Positions 14,764-17,173 of a stretch of 17,173 nucleotides of DNA are shown here, one piece after another. Position numbers and translations under genes: made by a program. The notes beneath the pieces were generated by a model. The model saw only the letters and a list, made by a program, of their open reading frames with translations, was not told where the DNA came from and searched no databases. Location: positions 1-17,173 of the forward strand of contig JAVBJW010000021.1 of NCBI GenBank assembly GCA_031546805.1, in the 5' to 3' direction. This DNA comes from Mesenet sp031546805 (lineage in GTDB: Bacteria; Pseudomonadota; Alphaproteobacteria; Rickettsiales; Anaplasmataceae). Within the stretch, counting starts at the first letter, position 1. Each line of letters starts with the position of its first letter.

Positions 14764-16236
14764 GTGAACATTCCTATGGACTCACACTATGTTTTGTTAG
14801 CGGCTATTTTTTTGCCGTTTATTAGTGGGTTATTCATCTATTTATGCAGTGAAAAATCAATTATTAGAGACATCGTTACAATTACATCTTCTTTTATTTT
14901 ATTTGCACTGATAATTTATATTTATTATCTATTTTCTCACGATCAAAACTTAAGCTTTATATTACTTGATTTTTGCAAAACACATATCAGCTTAAGAGTG
15001 GAGCCAATAGGTATGATATTTAGCTTAATTGCTTCTTTGTTATGGGTACTTACTAGCGTTTATGCAGTTTGTTATATGAAAAGTAATTATTCTGGAGGCT
15101 CTAATCTTTTTTTTTGTTGCTTTTCTCTAGCAATAGGATGCACAATGTTTATTGCTTTTGCCGGTGACTTGTTAACCATTTTTGTTTTCTATGAGCTACT
15201 TACTATAAGTACTTATCCTTTAATTGTATATAACTCAAATGATGAATCTATAACTTCTGGACGTTATTACATAGGGCTATTGTTTGGTTCTTCAATGATT
15301 TTATTGCTCCCTGGTATATTAATACTACAAAATACTACTTATTCTTTGGATTTTACAATAGGCGGGCTACTACAAAGTAATACCACATCTCCTATTGTTG
15401 CAGCAATTCTTTTGTTCTTATTAATTTATGGTGTTGGAAAAGCAGCACTCATGCCCATGCATTTTTGGTTACCTAGAGCGATGGTTGCTCCAACACCAGT
15501 TAGCGCACTACTTCATGCAGTGGCTGTTGTAAAATCTGGAGTGTTTATTGTAATTAAAATTATTTTATATACTTTCGGTGTTGAAAATTTGCAAAATTTT
15601 GTAAAACAAAACTGGTTTGCTGGCGGCTGGTTAACATATGTTGCTGGTTTTACTATTATAGCTGCTTCTGTGGTTGCACTTAAACAAAATAATTTAAAAA
15701 AACTACTAGCTTATTCTACAATATCACAATTATCGTATATTATATTATCCGCATCAATTTTCACTTATTCTGCGATTAAAGCAGCAGTGTTTCAGCTAAT
15801 ATGCCATGCATTTGCAAAAATTACTTTATTTTTCACAGCAGGTGCAATAGCTACAACAACAGGTAAAAAATATTTACATGAAATGGGTGGTATAGGTCGT
15901 AGCATGCCAATTACTATGCTTGCTTTTTCTATAGGTGCACTAGCGATGATAGGGTTGCCTCCTACTTCAGCCTTTTGGGGCAAACTTTTTATTATTAAAT
16001 CTGCTTTTGCTGCAAATAACTTATTTGTTGTAGGAGTTTTGATATTAAGTACTTTACTAAATAGTATATACTTTATATCAATAATATATAACGCTTTTTT
16101 TACAGAGTCTTCTTGTGACTTTAAAGAGGCACCTGCTCTACTGCTAACACCTCTTATTGTCACATCTATACTGACTTTAATGATTTTCTTTTTTCCAAAT
16201 CCAATATTGAATTTTTTGGATAGAATTAAGCTTTGA
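14764..16236 (+). CDS. MrpD/NuoM-like cation:proton antiporter subunit
   Basis: This large inner-membrane protein has about fourteen helices and belongs to the Proton_antipo_M family shared by Mrp antiporter subunits A and D and complex I subunits NuoL, NuoM and NuoN. The essential glutamate is E144 in FYELLTISTYPLI. The channel lysine is K226 in GVGKAALMPMHFWLPRAM. The broken-helix motif APTPVSALLHAVAVVKSG carries H251 and K257. At 490 residues it fits MrpD or NuoM and lacks the long NuoL tail. NuoM-type genes normally sit in nuo operons, so its solitary position favours an Mrp-like antiporter subunit. The frame opens with GTG at 14764; ATG at 14776 (residue 5) is an equally good start. There is no Shine-Dalgarno for either. 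Confidence 0.85.
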   Translation: MNIPMDSHYVLLAAIFLPFISGLFIYLCSEKSIIRDIVTITSSFILFALIIYIYYLFSHDQNLSFILLDFCKTHISLRVEPIGMIFSLIASLLWVLTSVYAVCYMKSNYSGGSNLFFCCFSLAIGCTMFIAFAGDLLTIFVFYELLTISTYPLIVYNSNDESITSGRYYIGLLFGSSMILLLPGILILQNTTYSLDFTIGGLLQSNTTSPIVAAILLFLLIYGVGKAALMPMHFWLPRAMVAPTPVSALLHAVAVVKSGVFIVIKIILYTFGVENLQNFVKQNWFAGGWLTYVAGFTIIAASVVALKQNNLKKLLAYSTISQLSYIILSASIFTYSAIKAAVFQLICHAFAKITLFFTAGAIATTTGKKYLHEMGGIGRSMPITMLAFSIGALAMIGLPPTSAFWGKLFIIKSAFAANNLFVVGVLILSTLLNSIYFISIIYNAFFTESSCDFKEAPALLLTPLIVTSILTLMIFFFPNPILNFLDRIKL

Positions 16237-16238
16237 TA

Positions 16239-16267
16239 AGAAACAAGTTATAGATAAACTTATTTCT
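16239..16267. terminator. Hairpin between two convergent stop codons
   Basis: AGAAACAAGTT and AACTTATTTCT pair into an 11-bp stem with one mismatch and a 7-base loop. The hairpin begins just after the antiporter stop and spans the stop of the gene at 16260. Position suggests a bidirectional terminator. Neither side has a T-run, so this rests on position and symmetry. Confidence 0.35.
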
Positions 16268-16760
16268 GTTGATATTGGTTGCTAATAACAGGTTCAGCAT
16301 TAGAATTTTCAATATTACTACCTTTCCCCTTAGGATCATAAGAATTTTTAATCATACCTAAAATACATATAAATATACTTCCTGTGAAAAATAATACTGC
16401 AGCTGCAATAACAACTCCATCATCGATACCACGGCTTCTGTCAAATAAAGCAATTCCCATTGTTACTGCCGATGCTAACATTATTGACATTTTTAATACT
16501 GTTAATCCTATTTTCTTTCCTTTTGCTGGATCTTCTGGACGATTAGAATGAGCGAGACATTCGATGATATCGCTAAGTAGGCCAATACAAGTAAGACAAA
16601 AAAGCACTTGGGCTGCAATAACAACTCCATCACTAGTACCTCTGCTTCTATCAAATAAGGCAATCAACTTTACCACTGCTAATGGAGTGATCACAAATGC
16701 TATACAATGTCCAATTGCTAAACATCCTCCTATTACTGCTCCTAATGGACCTATTGCCAT
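16260..16760 (-). CDS. Four-helix membrane protein with internal duplication, unknown function
   Basis: This 166-residue protein is not a family I recognise. It contains two copies of one unit about 70 residues apart. Copy 1, from residue 33, reads IALFDRSRGTSDGVVIAAQV; copy 2, from residue 103, reads IALFDRSRGIDDGVVIAAAV. Each unit is a hydrophobic helix, the polar loop FDRSRG-x-x-DG, and a second helix (VVIAA-x-VLF). The whole is thus a 2+2 helix protein joined by a hydrophilic linker (about 70-85, SNRPEDPAKGKK). The C-terminal tail is polar and Asn/Gln-rich. The nucleotide copies are 16612-16664 and 16402-16454. The ATG is preceded by the poly-G leader shared with the gene at 12363-13484. 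No function can be assigned. Confidence 0.82.
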   Translation of the reverse strand: MAIGPLGAVIGGCLAIGHCIAFVITPLAVVKLIALFDRSRGTSDGVVIAAQVLFCLTCIGLLSDIIECLAHSNRPEDPAKGKKIGLTVLKMSIMLASAVTMGIALFDRSRGIDDGVVIAAAVLFFTGSIFICILGMIKNSYDPKGKGSNIENSNAEPVISNQYQQK

Positions 16761-16772
16761 TTTACCCCCAAT
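16761..16772 (-). promoter_or_regulatory. Poly-G leader motif ATTGGGGGTAAA before ATG (copy 2)
   Basis: The minus strand reads ATTGGGGGTAAA directly before the ATG at 16760. It differs from the leader at 13498-13485 only by one G and one T. Upstream lies a perfect 16-bp palindrome ATAATATTAATATTAT (16778-16793); the other leader also carries ATAATATTAAT nearby. Confidence 0.5.
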
Positions 16773-16788
16773 ATATAATAATATTAAT

Positions 16789-16815
16789 ATTATAATAGTT
16801 AGCGCATTAATGCAA
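16789..16815 (-). promoter_or_regulatory. Candidate promoter of the 16260-16760 gene
   Basis: On the minus strand a perfect TATAAT (16794-16789) is preceded by TTGCAT (16815-16810). The spacer is only 15 bp, shorter than ideal. A 10-bp perfect palindrome GCATTAATGC (16804-16813) overlaps the -35 and could be an operator. Confidence 0.35.
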
Positions 16816-16864
16816 CTAGCATTTTTTATGGTCTTTTATCAGAAAGGCATTTGATAAATAATTA

Positions 16865-17007
16865 TCAATTTTTTAGACTAATATTTAAGTTTTGCAATTC
16901 TTTATGCCAATGCGACCACCGTGGTCCATACTCGACATTATTAGTAGGCAGTAAGTCTCTTTGATCTTGTGGAACATTATCATCGTAATGTTTATCACTT
17001 ATTATAG
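16865..17007 (-). pseudogene. 3' remnant of an unknown gene interrupted by an IS5-type element
   Basis: On the minus strand a protein-like frame runs from the IS boundary to a TGA at 16867-16865, about 47 codons. It includes HYDDNVPQDQRDLLPTNN and YGPRWSHWHKELQNLNISLK. Amino-acid composition is balanced and globular-looking, unlike the noise frames nearby. There is no start codon with a ribosome-binding site inside it; the frame stays open into the IS terminus and would lose its own 5' part there. I do not recognise the family. The best reading is the C-terminus of a gene cut by the insertion at 17008, whose 5' part would lie beyond the element outside the window. Confidence 0.5.
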
Positions 17008-17173
17008 CAGTGTCGACATATATTTTAGCCAAAGATAGATACCAGCAACGAAAGATAGAAAAGAGACGGCCAATTTATCGTAACAACTCTACGGAAATGT
17101 TTTAGTTTATTAAATCAATTAATCTTTATATAGCTCTTTATCGTATTCTTTCGGTGTTTTGCGACTGGAACGT
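17008..17173 (-). mobile_element. IS5-family element (copy 2), 3' end, running off the window
   Basis: The terminus GCAGTGTCGACA starts at 17008 and matches the left end of copy 1 at 6609. Reading the minus strand inward, the transposase C-terminus is recognisable: SRKTPKEYDKELYKD, then YDKLAVSFLSFVAGIYLWLK. Between these two blocks the frame is broken by the same lesion as copy 1. The 53 bp at 17090-17142 are identical to 7196-7248 in inverted orientation, while flanking parts differ at many positions. The rest of the element is outside the window. It is therefore also a non-functional copy, at least for its own transposase. Confidence 0.85.

Noticed and set aside
15792..16163. Minus-strand 123-codon frame
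   Set aside because: It is antisense to the well-conserved part of the antiporter subunit.
16564..16854. Plus-strand 96-codon frame
   Set aside because: It is antisense to the duplicated membrane protein and runs through its promoter region.
1..17173. CRISPR array, rRNA or phage structural cluster
   Set aside because: No regularly spaced direct repeats, no rRNA signatures, and only one phage-type gene (DUF2460) were seen.

Overview
The window looks like a piece of a Wolbachia chromosome, or of a very close relative in the Anaplasmataceae. The DNA is AT-rich. Housekeeping genes are scattered rather than grouped in operons. There is an ankyrin-repeat gene with a C-terminal membrane anchor, several lineage-type membrane proteins of unknown function, an isolated gene-transfer-agent gene, and decayed insertion sequences. 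This identification comes from protein resemblance and gene content read by eye; no database search was possible.

Layout. Bases 1-61 hold the start of an IS200/IS605-type Y1 transposase on the minus strand, running off the left edge. Next come a small acidic coiled-coil protein (299-613), DNA primase dnaG (minus, start best placed at 2425), a 350-bp gap without a clear gene, an esterase of the phospholipase/carboxylesterase family (2817-3461) and dihydrolipoamide dehydrogenase (3653-5056). A minus-strand ankyrin-repeat gene (5288-6535) has its own promoter just upstream, next to a graveyard of transposons. An IS5-type element on the plus strand (6609-7337), broken by many frameshifts, abuts the truncated 5' part of a different IS5-type element on the minus strand (7338 to about 7551).

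The middle holds a glycosyltransferase with a DXD motif, frameshifted near its C-terminus (7722-8594; the intact frame would end at 7672), an MHS-type major facilitator (8661-9911), a lone DUF2460/TIGR02217 gene-transfer-agent protein (10196-10795), tRNA-His (10887-10960), a SugE/Gdx-type SMR exporter (11085-11402) and the division protein FtsQ (11453-12235).

The right part alternates respiration or ion genes on the plus strand with unknown membrane proteins on the minus strand. In order these are a coiled-coil protein with a C-terminal two-helix membrane segment (12363-13484), a membrane-anchored cytochrome c (13686-14240), a 118-residue membrane protein (14257-14613), an MrpD/NuoM-like antiporter subunit (14764-16236), and a four-helix protein built from an internal duplication (16260-16760). 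The window ends in the 3' remnant of an unknown gene (16865-17007), cut by a second copy of the plus-strand IS5-type element, here on the minus strand (17008 to the edge).

I do not see a clear multi-gene novel system. The points most worth checking are these: two IS copies share the same deletion through the catalytic glutamate; the glycosyltransferase, an effector-like candidate, is frameshifted; the GTA gene stands alone; one membrane protein contains an internal duplication; and two unknown membrane-protein genes share an unusual poly-G leader.
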